Of a DNA stretch of 64,000 nt, positions 25,931 through 35,101 are shown piece by piece; position 1 is the stretch's first letter, and every line of letters begins with the position of its first letter. This DNA is from Pseudomonadota bacterium (GTDB taxonomy: Bacteria; Pseudomonadota; Gammaproteobacteria; Burkholderiales; Burkholderiaceae_B): positions 124,001 through 188,000 of the forward strand of contig JAEWEV010000035.1 of the NCBI GenBank assembly GCA_023389155.1. Reading direction: 5' to 3'. Below the pieces are notes generated by a model, which worked only from the letters and a program-made list of their open reading frames with translations, made no database searches and was not told the origin of the DNA. The position numbers and the translations under genes were made by a program.

Positions 25931-26129
25931 ATATTCACCAGAATATATTTCATCCTATCGGTACAGCGAATGGCAATGTCAATATGTGTTATTAAATTCA
26001 TATTGAAATTATATCTGGATTGGCTACTATTACGATTATAAGCGCATTTGTCAAATGACTTTCGACCCAGAAAGTTTGCCGTGCCGCAACATTTTAATAT
26101 GTTATCAATTACATATTAAACATAATATG
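25931..26129. promoter_or_regulatory. Divergent regulator-fds control region with repeated YAATATG boxes
   Basis: Five copies of the heptamer YAATATG or its complement are present: 25980-25986, 25999-26005, 26095-26101, 26112-26118 and 26123-26129. They form dyads with spacers of 12, 10 and 4 bases. ATATTC-N4-GAATAT (25931-25946) and CATTTG-T-CAAATG (26045-26057) are further symmetric elements. The pattern fits cooperative binding by the adjacent ModE-like regulator. The whole 25837-26151 gap is AT-rich compared with its neighbours. Confidence 0.55.
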
Positions 26130-26151
26130 AATACTCAGAACGGAGACCGCC

Positions 26152-26703
26152 ATGTCCAAAACGGGCATTTCTTCACCCTTCATCCAGACGGTTGACAACA
26201 AAATCAGGAAGATGATTCCGCTGACACCGGAAACGCCCAACTCGCGGGCCGTGTCAGCCAGTCTGACCAGGCTGGGCAAACTGCCCGGTGCCTTGCTGCC
26301 TGTCCTGCACGATATTCAGGACACGCTGGGTTTCATCCCGTCCGAATGCGTGGACCAGATCGGCCAGGCCCTGAATCTGTCCCGCGCCGAGGTCCATGGT
26401 GTGATCACCTTCTATCCGCATTTCCATACCACCCCCAAGGGTGACATCCATATCGAGGTGTGCCGGGCAGAATCCTGTCAGGCCATGGGCTCCGCAAAGC
26501 TGGAAGCCCATATCCGCAGCGCCACGGGCTGCGACATGAACAGCACCAGTGCGGATGGCCGTTTCTCCGTGGATGCGGTGTATTGTCTGGGACTATGCGC
26601 GCAATCGCCCAATATCATGATCAACGGTGAGCCCTGTGCGCATGTCACGCCACAGGAGTTCGACGAGCTGATCCAGGAACAGACGGAGGGCGCATCCCTA
26701 TGA
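26152..26703 (+). CDS. fdsG: NAD-dependent formate dehydrogenase gamma subunit
   Basis: This 183-residue NuoE-like subunit carries one [2Fe-2S] cluster in a thioredoxin-like fold and passes electrons within the soluble NAD-linked complex. The ligands are C104, C109 (VCRAESC), C145 and C149 (YCLGLC). GVITFYPHFHTTPKG is typical. The start ATG has GGAGA upstream; the stop overlaps the fdsB ATG (ATGA). It is the first gene of fdsGBACD. Confidence 0.95.
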   Translation: MSKTGISSPFIQTVDNKIRKMIPLTPETPNSRAVSASLTRLGKLPGALLPVLHDIQDTLGFIPSECVDQIGQALNLSRAEVHGVITFYPHFHTTPKGDIHIEVCRAESCQAMGSAKLEAHIRSATGCDMNSTSADGRFSVDAVYCLGLCAQSPNIMINGEPCAHVTPQEFDELIQEQTEGASL

Positions 26704-28259
26704 CAGTCCGCATTTATATTCCAGCCGACGCCGCAGCCATCGCCTGTGGCGCAGAGCGCGTCGTTGCCGCGGTACAGAATGAAGCTGCACGACGCAACCA
26801 GGATATTGAACTGGTGCGTAATGGTTCGCGTGGCCTGCTTTGGCTCGAACCCATGATCGAGGTGCAGACCGATAGCGGCCGTGTGGCCTACGGGCCGGTC
26901 AAAGCCAAAGACGTTGCTTCCCTTTTCGATGCAGATTTTCTGCACGGCGGCAACCACGCACTGGGTCATGGCCTGACCGAAGACATTCCTTATCTGAAGA
27001 ATCAGGAACGCCTGACCTTTGCCCGCGTTGGCATTACGGACCCGCTCTCGGTCGCAGATTACACGACACATGGCGGATTTGAAGGCTTAAGAAAAGCCCT
27101 GTCAATGAACGCTGCAGATATCGTTCAGGAAGTCACCGACTCCGGTCTGCGTGGTCGGGGCGGTGCAGCATTTCCCACCGGCATCAAATGGAAAACCGTG
27201 CTTGGCACGCCATCGGAGCAGAAATATATCGTCTGTAACGCAGACGAAGGCGACTCGGGTACCTTCTCTGATCGCATGCTGATGGAAGGTGATCCGCTAT
27301 GCCTGATCGAAGGCATGACCATCGCTGGCCTGGCCACCGATGCCACAAAGGGCTACATTTATGTGCGCTCTGAATATCCGCACGCAATTGATGCACTGAA
27401 CCGTGCCATCTCTGCCGCCACGGAAGCCGGCTGGCTGGGTGCCGATATTCAGGGTAGCGGCAAAACTTTCGAGCTTGAAGTTCGCAAGGGTGCCGGTGCC
27501 TATATTTGCGGGGAAGAAACCTCGCTGCTGGACTCGCTTGAAGGCAAACGCGGCCTGGTACGGGCCAAGCCTCCCCTGCCCGCCATCAAGGGTCTGTTCG
27601 GCAAGCCCACTGTCATCAACAATGTCATCTCCCTGGCGAGCGTCCCGTATATTCTCGCAAAAGGGGCACAGGCTTATGCCAATTACGGCATGGGTCGCTC
27701 CAAGGGAACGCTGCCCTTCCAGCTGGCAGGCAATATTCGCCAGGGTGGACTGGTGGAAAAAGCATTTGGCCTGACCTTGCGGGAATTGCTTTTTGATTTC
27801 GGCGGCGGCAGCGCCAGTGGTCGCCCCATCAAGGCAGTGCAGGTAGGTGGCCCGCTGGGTGCCTACCTGCCCGAATCGCAATGGGACGTCCCCATGGATT
27901 ATGAGGCGTACATGAAAGTATCAGCCATGATCGGCCATGGTGGTATTGTCGCCTTTGACGATACCGCCAAAATGAATGATATGGCGCGCTACGCCATGGA
28001 ATTCTGCGCCGTTGAATCCTGTGGAAAATGTACGCCCTGTCGCATCGGTTCCACACGAGGAACCGAAGTGATTGATCGTATCAGCGCCAACGAAGATCGC
28101 GAGGAAAATGTAGAACTGCTGCGTGACTTGTGCGATACCATGCTGGGAGGCTCACTTTGTGCACTCGGAGGGATGACGCCTTATCCTGTCCTGTCGGCAC
28201 TGCAGCATTTCCCGGAAGATTTCGGCATTGAAGCCGTCACCGAAACACAGTCGTCCTGA
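26700..28259 (+). CDS. fdsB: NAD-dependent formate dehydrogenase beta subunit
   Basis: This NuoF-like diaphorase subunit (519 residues) binds FMN, NAD and a [4Fe-4S] cluster and reduces NAD+ with electrons from FdsA. Flavin and NAD motifs are GLRGRGGAAFPTGIKW, CNADEGDSGTFSDR and GAGAYICGEETSLLDSLEGK. The cluster ligands lie in ESCGKCTPCRIGSTRG plus a later cysteine (LGGSLCALGG). The first ~120 residues are a thioredoxin-like extension seen in FdsB but not in plain NuoF. Confidence 0.95.
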   Translation: MTVRIYIPADAAAIACGAERVVAAVQNEAARRNQDIELVRNGSRGLLWLEPMIEVQTDSGRVAYGPVKAKDVASLFDADFLHGGNHALGHGLTEDIPYLKNQERLTFARVGITDPLSVADYTTHGGFEGLRKALSMNAADIVQEVTDSGLRGRGGAAFPTGIKWKTVLGTPSEQKYIVCNADEGDSGTFSDRMLMEGDPLCLIEGMTIAGLATDATKGYIYVRSEYPHAIDALNRAISAATEAGWLGADIQGSGKTFELEVRKGAGAYICGEETSLLDSLEGKRGLVRAKPPLPAIKGLFGKPTVINNVISLASVPYILAKGAQAYANYGMGRSKGTLPFQLAGNIRQGGLVEKAFGLTLRELLFDFGGGSASGRPIKAVQVGGPLGAYLPESQWDVPMDYEAYMKVSAMIGHGGIVAFDDTAKMNDMARYAMEFCAVESCGKCTPCRIGSTRGTEVIDRISANEDREENVELLRDLCDTMLGGSLCALGGMTPYPVLSALQHFPEDFGIEAVTETQSS

Positions 28260-28297
28260 ATATCATATCCGCTGCCACAAAAGGCAAGGAGCTACTC

Positions 28298-31171
28298 ATG
28301 TTAGAAACCGTCGTCAAACGTGATACCGATCTGGGTACACCCGAAGTTACTTCCGACACACTGGTCACCGTCACCATTGACGGTTACGATATTTCCGTAC
28401 CGGAAGGCACATCTGTCATGCGCGCCGCTGCGCTGAACGGCGTGAACATACCCAAACTGTGCGCCACCGACAGCATTGAAGCATTTGGCTCCTGCCGCCT
28501 GTGCCTGGTGGAAATCGAAGGCCGGCGTGGGTATCCCGCGTCCTGTACGACTCCCGTTGAAGAAGGCATGGTGATCCACACCGAAACACCAAAGCTGCAT
28601 CAGTTGCGGCGAGGCGTGATGGAGCTGTACATTTCGGACCATCCGCTGGATTGCCTGACCTGTCCTTCCAATGGCGATTGTGAACTTCAGGATATGGCAG
28701 GTGTGGTTGGACTGCGTAACGTACGCTATGGCTACGAAGGCGCCAATCATCTTAAGGATCAGAAGGATGAGTCTAATCCCTATTTCACTTATGATCCCAG
28801 CAAGTGTATTGTCTGCAACCGCTGCGTGCGTGCCTGCGAGGAAACCCAGGGTACGTTTGCCCTGACCATATCAGGAAAAGGTTTTGCATCGCGCGTGTCA
28901 GCCGGCCAGGATCAGCCGTTCATGGAAAGTGAATGCGTATCCTGCGGCGCCTGCGTACAGGCCTGCCCGACAGCAACACTTGAAGATAAAAGTATTATTG
29001 AAATGGGCCAGGCAGATCATGCTGTCATAACCACTTGCGCCTACTGTGGCGTGGGTTGCGGTTTCAAGGCAGAAATGAAGGGTGAAACCGTAGTACGCAT
29101 GACACCTTGGAAAGACGGCAAGGCCAATCGTGGTCACTCCTGCGTCAAGGGTCGCTTCGCCTGGGGCTACACCACACACAAGGAACGTATCACCAAACCC
29201 ATGATACGCAAGAGTATCTCCGACCCCTGGAAAGAAGTCTCCTGGGAAGAAGCTATCGGTTATGCGGCAAGCGAGTTCAAGCGACTGCAGGCCAAATACG
29301 GACGTGATTCCGTTGGGGGCATTACGTCCTCGCGCTGTACCAATGAAGAAACCTGGCTGGTACAGAAACTGGTCCGTGCCGCATTCAACACCAATAATGT
29401 GGACACATGTGCACGCGTTTGCCACTCTCCTACCGGTTATGGGCTGAAATCCACGCTCGGTGAATCAGCCGGCACGCAGACCTTTGATTCCGTGATGTTC
29501 ACAGATGTAGTTATCGTGATGGGGGCCAATCCCAGCGCAGCCCACCCTGTCTTCGCATCGCGTCTGAAAAAACGCCTGCGCCAGGGAGCACGCCTGATCG
29601 TCATTGATCCGCGTCAGACCGAATTGGTCAGCTCGCCTCATATCCGAGCCGATTACCATCTGCAGGTTCGTCCCGGCACGAACGTGGCGCTGCTTTCTGC
29701 AATGTCACATGTGATTGCAACGGAAAATCTGGTCAATATGGACTTCGTTCGCGAACGCTGTGAAGACAAAGCGTTCAAAGATTGGTTTGATTTTGTCAGC
29801 CTGCCTGAAAACTCGCCCGAAGCCATGGAAGCCGAGACCGGCGTCCCTGCCGAGCAGATCCGCGGTGCGGCAAGACTGTTCGCTACAGGTGGCAATGGCT
29901 CCATTTATTATGGTCTGGGTGTGACAGAACACAGCCAGGGTTCTACCACCGTGATGGCCATCGCCAACCTGGCCATGGCGACAGGAAATATCGGTCGCGA
30001 AGGCGTGGGTGTCAACCCGCTGCGCGGTCAGAACAACGTCCAGGGTTCGTGCGATATGGGATCATTCCCGCACGAACTGCCCGGCTATCGTCATATTGCC
30101 GATGACACTGTCCGTCACGAATTCGAAAAGGCCTGGAACGTGACGCTGCAGCCGGAGCCTGGTCTGCGTATCCCGAATATGTTCGACGCTGCACAGGAAG
30201 GCACATTCAAAGGTCTGTACTGCCAGGGTGAAGATATTGTGCAGTCCGACCCGAACACCCAGCATGTTGCAGCCTCGCTGTCTGCCATGGAGTGCGTGGT
30301 GATTCAGGATATTTTCCTGAATGAAACAGCCAAGTATGCTCACGTGTTTCTGCCCGGTTCCACTTTCCTCGAGAAAGATGGCACCTTTACCAACGCCGAA
30401 CGTCGCATTTCGCGCGTACGCAAGGTCATGGAACCAGCCAGCGGCATGGCCGACTGGGAAATCACCTGCGCCCTGTCCAATGCGCTGGGCTATCCGATGA
30501 ATTATTCACATCCGTCAGAAATCATGGATGAAATCGCGGCGTTGACGCCGACGTTCACCGGGGTTTCTTTTGACCTGATCTCGGAAATGGGAAGCGTCCA
30601 GTGGCCCTGCAATGAAGACGCACCCGAGGGAACGCCGATCATGCACATCGACGAATTCGTACGAGGTAAGGGCAAGTTCATGATTACGAAGTACATTCCG
30701 ACAGACGAACGGAGTACGCGCAAGTTCCCGCTGCTCTTTACCACGGGCCGGATTCTGTCACAGTACAACGTGGGCGCACAAACCCGGCGCACCCCGAATG
30801 TCGCCTGGCACTCCGAAGATTTGCTGGAGATCCATCCGGTGGACGCCGAGGATCGTGGCATCAGCCAGGGAGACTGGGTGGGTGTCCAGAGTCGCGCAGG
30901 GGAAACCGTGTTGCGGGCTGACGTAACGACCAGGGTTCAGCCTGGCGTTGTGTATACCACATTCCACTTTCCGGAATCCGGTGCGAACGTTGTTACCACG
31001 GACAATTCGGACTGGGCCACCAACTGCCCGGAATATAAAGTCACGGCCGTGCAGGTTACCCGTGTTACACAACCTTCAGCCTGGCAGAACAAGTGGTCCG
31101 AATTCAATCGTGAACAGCGCGCACTGCTGAAAAATCGGGTAACGATGGACGAAACGCCGGTTACGGGCTAA
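28298..31171 (+). CDS. fdsA: NAD-dependent formate dehydrogenase alpha (catalytic) subunit
   Basis: This 957-residue subunit oxidises formate to CO2 at a bis-MGD molybdenum centre. A NuoG-like N terminus carries a [2Fe-2S] ferredoxin motif (C55, C66, C69, C83), a His/Cys cluster (HPLDCLTCPSNGDC) and two [4Fe-4S] motifs (CIVCNRCVRAC, CVSCGACVQACP). The catalytic domain begins with CAYCGVGCGF; the probable molybdenum ligand is C375 in CARVCHSPTG, so it is a cysteine, not a selenocysteine, enzyme. AAGGAG precedes the ATG. It has no Tat signal, so it is cytoplasmic. Confidence 0.97.
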   Translation: MLETVVKRDTDLGTPEVTSDTLVTVTIDGYDISVPEGTSVMRAAALNGVNIPKLCATDSIEAFGSCRLCLVEIEGRRGYPASCTTPVEEGMVIHTETPKLHQLRRGVMELYISDHPLDCLTCPSNGDCELQDMAGVVGLRNVRYGYEGANHLKDQKDESNPYFTYDPSKCIVCNRCVRACEETQGTFALTISGKGFASRVSAGQDQPFMESECVSCGACVQACPTATLEDKSIIEMGQADHAVITTCAYCGVGCGFKAEMKGETVVRMTPWKDGKANRGHSCVKGRFAWGYTTHKERITKPMIRKSISDPWKEVSWEEAIGYAASEFKRLQAKYGRDSVGGITSSRCTNEETWLVQKLVRAAFNTNNVDTCARVCHSPTGYGLKSTLGESAGTQTFDSVMFTDVVIVMGANPSAAHPVFASRLKKRLRQGARLIVIDPRQTELVSSPHIRADYHLQVRPGTNVALLSAMSHVIATENLVNMDFVRERCEDKAFKDWFDFVSLPENSPEAMEAETGVPAEQIRGAARLFATGGNGSIYYGLGVTEHSQGSTTVMAIANLAMATGNIGREGVGVNPLRGQNNVQGSCDMGSFPHELPGYRHIADDTVRHEFEKAWNVTLQPEPGLRIPNMFDAAQEGTFKGLYCQGEDIVQSDPNTQHVAASLSAMECVVIQDIFLNETAKYAHVFLPGSTFLEKDGTFTNAERRISRVRKVMEPASGMADWEITCALSNALGYPMNYSHPSEIMDEIAALTPTFTGVSFDLISEMGSVQWPCNEDAPEGTPIMHIDEFVRGKGKFMITKYIPTDERSTRKFPLLFTTGRILSQYNVGAQTRRTPNVAWHSEDLLEIHPVDAEDRGISQGDWVGVQSRAGETVLRADVTTRVQPGVVYTTFHFPESGANVVTTDNSDWATNCPEYKVTAVQVTRVTQPSAWQNKWSEFNREQRALLKNRVTMDETPVTG

Positions 31172-31189
31172 AAGCAGGACTTTTCATCA

Positions 31190-32164
31190 ATGAACAAGGT
31201 CGTCTACCCAGCATCAACGGCCGCGATTCAGGGCACGGATACTTACGATACGACAGACGTATCCGCAGATCCACAAAGCAGCGTCGTGCTGCCGGTCACG
31301 CGCGTGCGTGCCGGCGTCATGCACGCGGTTACCGAGAGCGACTCGATTGCCGTAGAGACACCTGTAGCCATCGAGTTCAACGGGATCAATCATGCCGTCA
31401 TGCTGGCCACCCCGGACGATCTGGAAGATTTTGCCTGGGGCTTTTGTCTGACCGAAGGCATTGTCCGCTCGCCCGATGACATCCGTGATATTGAACTGGA
31501 AAGTACCGGACTGGGGCTGATCCTGCATGTCGAGATAAGCCCGGCGTGCATGCAGTTTCTCAAAGCACGTCGACGCCAGATGGCGGGACGTACAGCTTGC
31601 GGACTGTGCGGGGTGGAAACACTGGATGCAGTCCGGCGCCTGCCAGTCGTCGCGCCATCCAGTTCACAATCCCGCCACGGTGATACTCCCGAACCCTCCT
31701 CGCGAACACACGGCGATCTTCACGCCCTGTCTGCCGGTGTCTCCCTGACGCAGTTGCTTGATGGAATGAGCGCACTGCGCGAGCAACAGGCCCTGCATCA
31801 GGATACCGGCGCCACCCATGCTGCCGCATGGCTATCCCCAGGTAACAGCGTACCCGCCTTCATTCGCGAAGATGTTGGACGTCACAATGCCCTGGACAAA
31901 ACCATTGGTTCGCTATTGCGCGGCAATCAGCCTATTGGGCTGGGGGCACTTCTGGTATCAAGCAGGGCAAGTTTTGAAATGGTGCAGAAAGCCGCCATGG
32001 CCGGCTGCCCGATACTGGCAGCCGTTTCTGCACCCACCTCGGCAGCAATCGCGCTGGCCCGGGAAACGGGAATGACACTTTTGGGCTTCACCCGCGCACA
32101 GCAAGCCACCATTTACGCACTTCCAGAACGCTTTCAATTACGGGACAAAGGCAGAACATCATGA
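31190..32164 (+). CDS. fdsC: Formate dehydrogenase accessory sulfurtransferase (FdhD/FdsC)
   Basis: FdhD-type proteins bind bis-MGD and sulfurate it before insertion into formate dehydrogenase. The 324-residue protein has the catalytic cysteine pair C137 and C140 (TACGLCGVE), FIREDVGRHNALDKTIG and the end-domain VSSRASFEMVQKAAMAG. The first ~35 residues are a non-conserved extension. It lies inside the fds operon and overlaps fdsD by four bases (ATGA). Confidence 0.94.
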   Translation: MNKVVYPASTAAIQGTDTYDTTDVSADPQSSVVLPVTRVRAGVMHAVTESDSIAVETPVAIEFNGINHAVMLATPDDLEDFAWGFCLTEGIVRSPDDIRDIELESTGLGLILHVEISPACMQFLKARRRQMAGRTACGLCGVETLDAVRRLPVVAPSSSQSRHGDTPEPSSRTHGDLHALSAGVSLTQLLDGMSALREQQALHQDTGATHAAAWLSPGNSVPAFIREDVGRHNALDKTIGSLLRGNQPIGLGALLVSSRASFEMVQKAAMAGCPILAAVSAPTSAAIALARETGMTLLGFTRAQQATIYALPERFQLRDKGRTS

Positions 32165-32460
32165 CTTCACATCTGGTCAACACCAACGCAATGCTCATCA
32201 AAATGGCAAATCAGATTGCCTCATTTTTCGAGGCCCTGCCTGACAGGGAAGAAGGCCTGCGCAGTGTGTATGAACACATCCGAAAATTCTGGGAACCGCG
32301 CATGCGCACGGCACTGCTTGAATTTCTGGAACAGTACCCGGACGGACAGAACGGAGACATAGCACTGTCCCCGTTTGCACTGCAAGCTATCACCATGTAC
32401 AAGGGAGAACTCAAACCCGCAGCCGTTACAGCAGCACCCGCAGTATCAGCAGCACCCTAA
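32161..32460 (+). CDS. fdsD: NAD-dependent formate dehydrogenase delta subunit
   Basis: This 99-residue small subunit closes the fdsGBACD operon. The family is recognised from LVKMANQI-type starts (LIKMANQIASFFEALPD) and the helical HIRKFWEPRMRTALLEFL segment; it has no cofactor motif. It is considered a stabilising subunit of the soluble complex. A short Ala/Pro-rich tail (PAVTAAPAVSAAP) follows the conserved part. Confidence 0.93.
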   Translation: MTSHLVNTNAMLIKMANQIASFFEALPDREEGLRSVYEHIRKFWEPRMRTALLEFLEQYPDGQNGDIALSPFALQAITMYKGELKPAAVTAAPAVSAAP

Positions 32461-32505
32461 GGCCAACAGGCCAGCATAAAATACCTCATAACCTAGGAGA
32501 CATCT

Positions 32506-33906
32506 ATGGATCAAGCCGTTACTCGTGGCGGATTCTTCAGCAAGGAGCGGATTACAGCCGGTCCGGGTTTTAACAGGTGGATGGTTCCACCAGCTGCATT
32601 AGCTATTCATTTATGTATCGGGCAGGCCTATGCCTTTTCGGTGTTCAACAAACCAATGACCCAGCTGCTGGGTATCTCGGAATCTGCACCCGGCGACTGG
32701 ACCATTCCACAGCTGGGCTGGATTTTCAGTATTGCAATTGTGTTTCTCGGTCTGTCCGCGGCCTTTGCCGGAAAATGGCTGGAAGAAGTCGGCCCTCGCA
32801 AGGCAATGTTCGCAGCCGCCTGCTGCTTCGGCGGCGGCTTCCTGGTTGCAGCATTGGGCCTGCAACTGCATCAGTTGTGGCTGGTATATCTCGGCTATGG
32901 CGTGCTGGGAGGCATAGGCCTGGGCATTGGCTATGTTTCACCCGTCTCCACCCTGATCAAATGGTTTCCCGACAGGCGTGGCATGGCGACCGGAATGGCC
33001 ATCATGGGATTCGGCGGCGGCGCCATGATTGCATCTCCGCTGTCGCTCAAACTGATGAACGTGTTCAAAAGCGACACATCCATGGGCGTAACCGAAACGT
33101 TCGTGGTACTGGGCGTTGTCTACTTCATCTATATGTGTATCGGTGCGCTCGCCGTGCGCATTCCTGCCGCCGACTGGAAACCGGAGGGCTGGACGCCTCC
33201 GGCGCAGAACAACGCCATGATTTCCCAGAACCATGTCCATATTGACCGCGCCATCAAAACGCCTCAATTCTGGCTACTCTGGTGGGCGCTGTGCCTGAAC
33301 GTCACGGCGGGGATTGGCGTGTTGGGCCAGGCTTCCCTCATGATCCAGGAAAGCTTCCAGGGCATGATTACCGCTGCAGCTGCTGCCGGTTTTGTCGGAC
33401 TGCTTTCCCTGGCGAATATGAGTGGTCGCTTTTTGTGGTCTACCGTGTCGGACTATCTTGGGCGCAAAAGAACCTATGGCACTTTTTTTGTCCTGGGTAC
33501 AATTTTGTACCTGCTCGTACCGGGTATGGGAACTGCCGGACACGTCACTCTCTTCGTGCTGTTTTACCTGATTATCCTGTCCATGTACGGGGGCGGTTTC
33601 TCTACAGTGCCTGCGTACCTCGCTGATCTTTTCGGCACACGCTACGTAGGTGGCATCCATGGTCGCCTGCTGACAGCGTGGTCTGCCGCGGGTATCTTCG
33701 GTCCGGTCCTGGTCAATTACATTCGTGATTACCAGCTCAAAATGGGGATTCCGAAATCTGACGTGTATATTTATACGATGTACGTGATGGCGGGACTGCT
33801 CGTGATCGGTTTCATATGCAATATGATGATCCGTCCCGTCAGTTCCGAACACCATATGGAAGCGGAAGAACCCGTAGGTCAGCCCATTCCGGCTGGTGCA
33901 AAATAA
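32506..33906 (+). CDS. MFS transporter of the oxalate/formate antiporter (OFA) family
   Basis: The 466-residue protein has twelve membrane helices and OFA hallmarks: NRWMVPPAALAIHLCIGQAYAFSVF at the start and YLADLFGTRYVGGIHGRLLTAW in the C-terminal half. OFA carriers exchange oxalate for formate or move other small carboxylates. Forty-five bases after fdsD with its own AGGAG, it probably belongs to the fds transcript and serves formate/oxalate movement (inferred). A 41-residue membrane protein follows directly. Confidence 0.88.
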   Translation: MDQAVTRGGFFSKERITAGPGFNRWMVPPAALAIHLCIGQAYAFSVFNKPMTQLLGISESAPGDWTIPQLGWIFSIAIVFLGLSAAFAGKWLEEVGPRKAMFAAACCFGGGFLVAALGLQLHQLWLVYLGYGVLGGIGLGIGYVSPVSTLIKWFPDRRGMATGMAIMGFGGGAMIASPLSLKLMNVFKSDTSMGVTETFVVLGVVYFIYMCIGALAVRIPAADWKPEGWTPPAQNNAMISQNHVHIDRAIKTPQFWLLWWALCLNVTAGIGVLGQASLMIQESFQGMITAAAAAGFVGLLSLANMSGRFLWSTVSDYLGRKRTYGTFFVLGTILYLLVPGMGTAGHVTLFVLFYLIILSMYGGGFSTVPAYLADLFGTRYVGGIHGRLLTAWSAAGIFGPVLVNYIRDYQLKMGIPKSDVYIYTMYVMAGLLVIGFICNMMIRPVSSEHHMEAEEPVGQPIPAGAK

Positions 33907-33921
33907 CAAGGAGCCACAGAC

Positions 33922-34047
33922 ATGCAAACACCTGCTCAACGCAAAACGCCGAAAGGATTGATTGTCGCTTTCTGGCTGCTTGTTGGCATTCCTCTTGTAT
34001 GGGGCGTGTCAAATACCATCATCACAGCCGCGGCGCTATTCAAATAA
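33922..34047 (+). CDS. 41-residue membrane protein, probable MFS transporter small subunit
   Basis: An AAGGAG ribosome site lies nine bases before the ATG, 15 bases after the OFA carrier's stop. The product has a basic N terminus (QTPAQRKTPKG), one hydrophobic helix (IVAFWLLVGIPLVWGVSNTI) and a short tail (TAAALFK). Small one-helix proteins encoded right after OFA-type MFS genes have been recognised as probable partner subunits. The terminator 24 bases downstream shows it is the last gene of the transcript. Confidence 0.75.
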   Translation: MQTPAQRKTPKGLIVAFWLLVGIPLVWGVSNTIITAAALFK

Positions 34048-34070
34048 CTGCTGCAGCAGCTTCATAAACG

Positions 34071-34111
34071 AACGTCCCTGGCCTTGCTACATGGCCAGGG
34101 ACGTTTTTTTT
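34071..34111 (+). terminator. Strong Rho-independent terminator of the fds operon
   Basis: A 13-base-pair stem AACGTCCCTGGCC/GGCCAGGGACGTT with a nine-base loop is followed by an uninterrupted T run (34104-34111). It ends the fds-OFA-small protein transcript. Confidence 0.95.
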
Positions 34112-34173
34112 AAAAACTGTATTGTGAGTGAGTTTAAATACGTTCGTAAATTTGAATATGCTTCGCGCCCAGG

Positions 34174-34207
34174 AAAAACGCGGCACGGTTCTCGTGCGGC
34201 GTTTTTT
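34174..34207 (-). terminator. Hairpin terminator downstream of the UspA gene
   Basis: AAAAACGC-G-GCACG pairs with CGTGC-G-GCGTTTTT around a five-base loop, with one internal G/G mismatch. On the minus strand the stem is followed by T's; it lies 62 bases beyond the uspA-like stop. T's on the plus strand make it bidirectional. Confidence 0.75.
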
Positions 34208-34268
34208 ACAAGGAGGTTGCGGACACAGACGGCAGCTGAGGGCTGTCCGCGGCGCTGACTATAAACGA

Positions 34269-34736
34269 TCAGCTTACGTGCTGGTCCTTCAATCGATAAA
34301 CCAGCACGGAAGTGGAAGCCAGTGACAGCACTTTGGTTGTCACGCTACCCAGCAACAGGCGGGACAGGCCACTGCGGCCATGGCTAGCAATGTAAATCAG
34401 ATCGCAGCCATTTTCCTTGGCCGCCTCAACGATGCCATCGGCAACGCTGTAGTTGGAAATTATCAGCGAAGTTGCCTTCACATTTGCCGTCTGTGCCCGG
34501 TCCAGCACCGGTTTCAGATACGATTCGGCTTCCTTGCGTGCAGCCTCTTCATAATCACCGTCAGAAATGGCGTAAGACGCGGCCATACCGTCAAAACCGA
34601 TAAGCGTGGAAAAGGGCTGGGTCACATTGATTGCAATGACTTCGGCATCGTTCTGTCTTGCAAAACAAATTCCTGAATTGGCCGCGCGCGCGGAAATGTC
34701 CGAACCGTCGATTGGAAGCAGAATTTTATTGAACAT
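34269..34736 (-). CDS. Universal stress protein, UspA family
   Basis: This 155-residue single-domain Usp protein has an N-terminal FNKILLPIDGSDIS strand-loop and the ATP-binding motif ASHGRSGLSRLLLGSVTTKVL (G-2x-G-9x-G(S/T) type), so it probably binds ATP. The frame extends to 34814, but the ATG at 34736 has AAGGAG upstream and matches the family start. It is 12 bases downstream of the DUF442 gene on the same strand, so they are likely cotranscribed. Confidence 0.92.
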   Translation of the reverse strand: MFNKILLPIDGSDISARAANSGICFARQNDAEVIAINVTQPFSTLIGFDGMAASYAISDGDYEEAARKEAESYLKPVLDRAQTANVKATSLIISNYSVADGIVEAAKENGCDLIYIASHGRSGLSRLLLGSVTTKVLSLASTSVLVYRLKDQHVS

Positions 34737-34747
34737 GGTGGGACTCC

Positions 34748-35101
34748 TTAAGACTTGGATAATTCCTGTTTGGCCGCATTGTACAGATGCGTACAACGCG
34801 TACCGGAGCGGCAATAGGCCAGGACGGGTGAAGGCAAGGTATCGAGATGGGTACGAAAGGCTTTGACATCCTCGGGTGTAATGGCGCCGCTGACGACGGG
34901 CTGGTACACGACTGTCAGACCCGCTTCTTCGCCCGCCCTGATGACGTCGGCCGACGCGGGCTGTGATTCGCCGCCTTCGAAATCGGGACGATTGATAATG
35001 ACGCTCCGATATCCGGCAGCCTTGAGCGCGGCCATATCTTCAGGCCCCAGTTGCGGCGCTACTGCCAGAGTGTCACTTAACGGAGTAATGGGTGTTGACA
35101 T
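34748..35101 (-). CDS. TIGR01244/DUF442 phosphatase-like (beta-lactamase hydrolase-like) protein
   Basis: This 117-residue protein has the dual-specificity-phosphatase-like fold also found fused to persulfide dioxygenase-type hydrolases. The active-site loop is YCRSGTRCTHLY, with the nucleophilic cysteine. LSDTLAVAPQLGPEDMAALKAAGYRSVI is the family start. A role in sulfide or persulfide handling is suggested by fused relatives, but this stand-alone copy's substrate is unknown. GAGGA lies just before the ATG. It heads a two-gene unit with uspA. Confidence 0.87.
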   Translation of the reverse strand: MSTPITPLSDTLAVAPQLGPEDMAALKAAGYRSVIINRPDFEGGESQPASADVIRAGEEAGLTVVYQPVVSGAITPEDVKAFRTHLDTLPSPVLAYCRSGTRCTHLYNAAKQELSKS

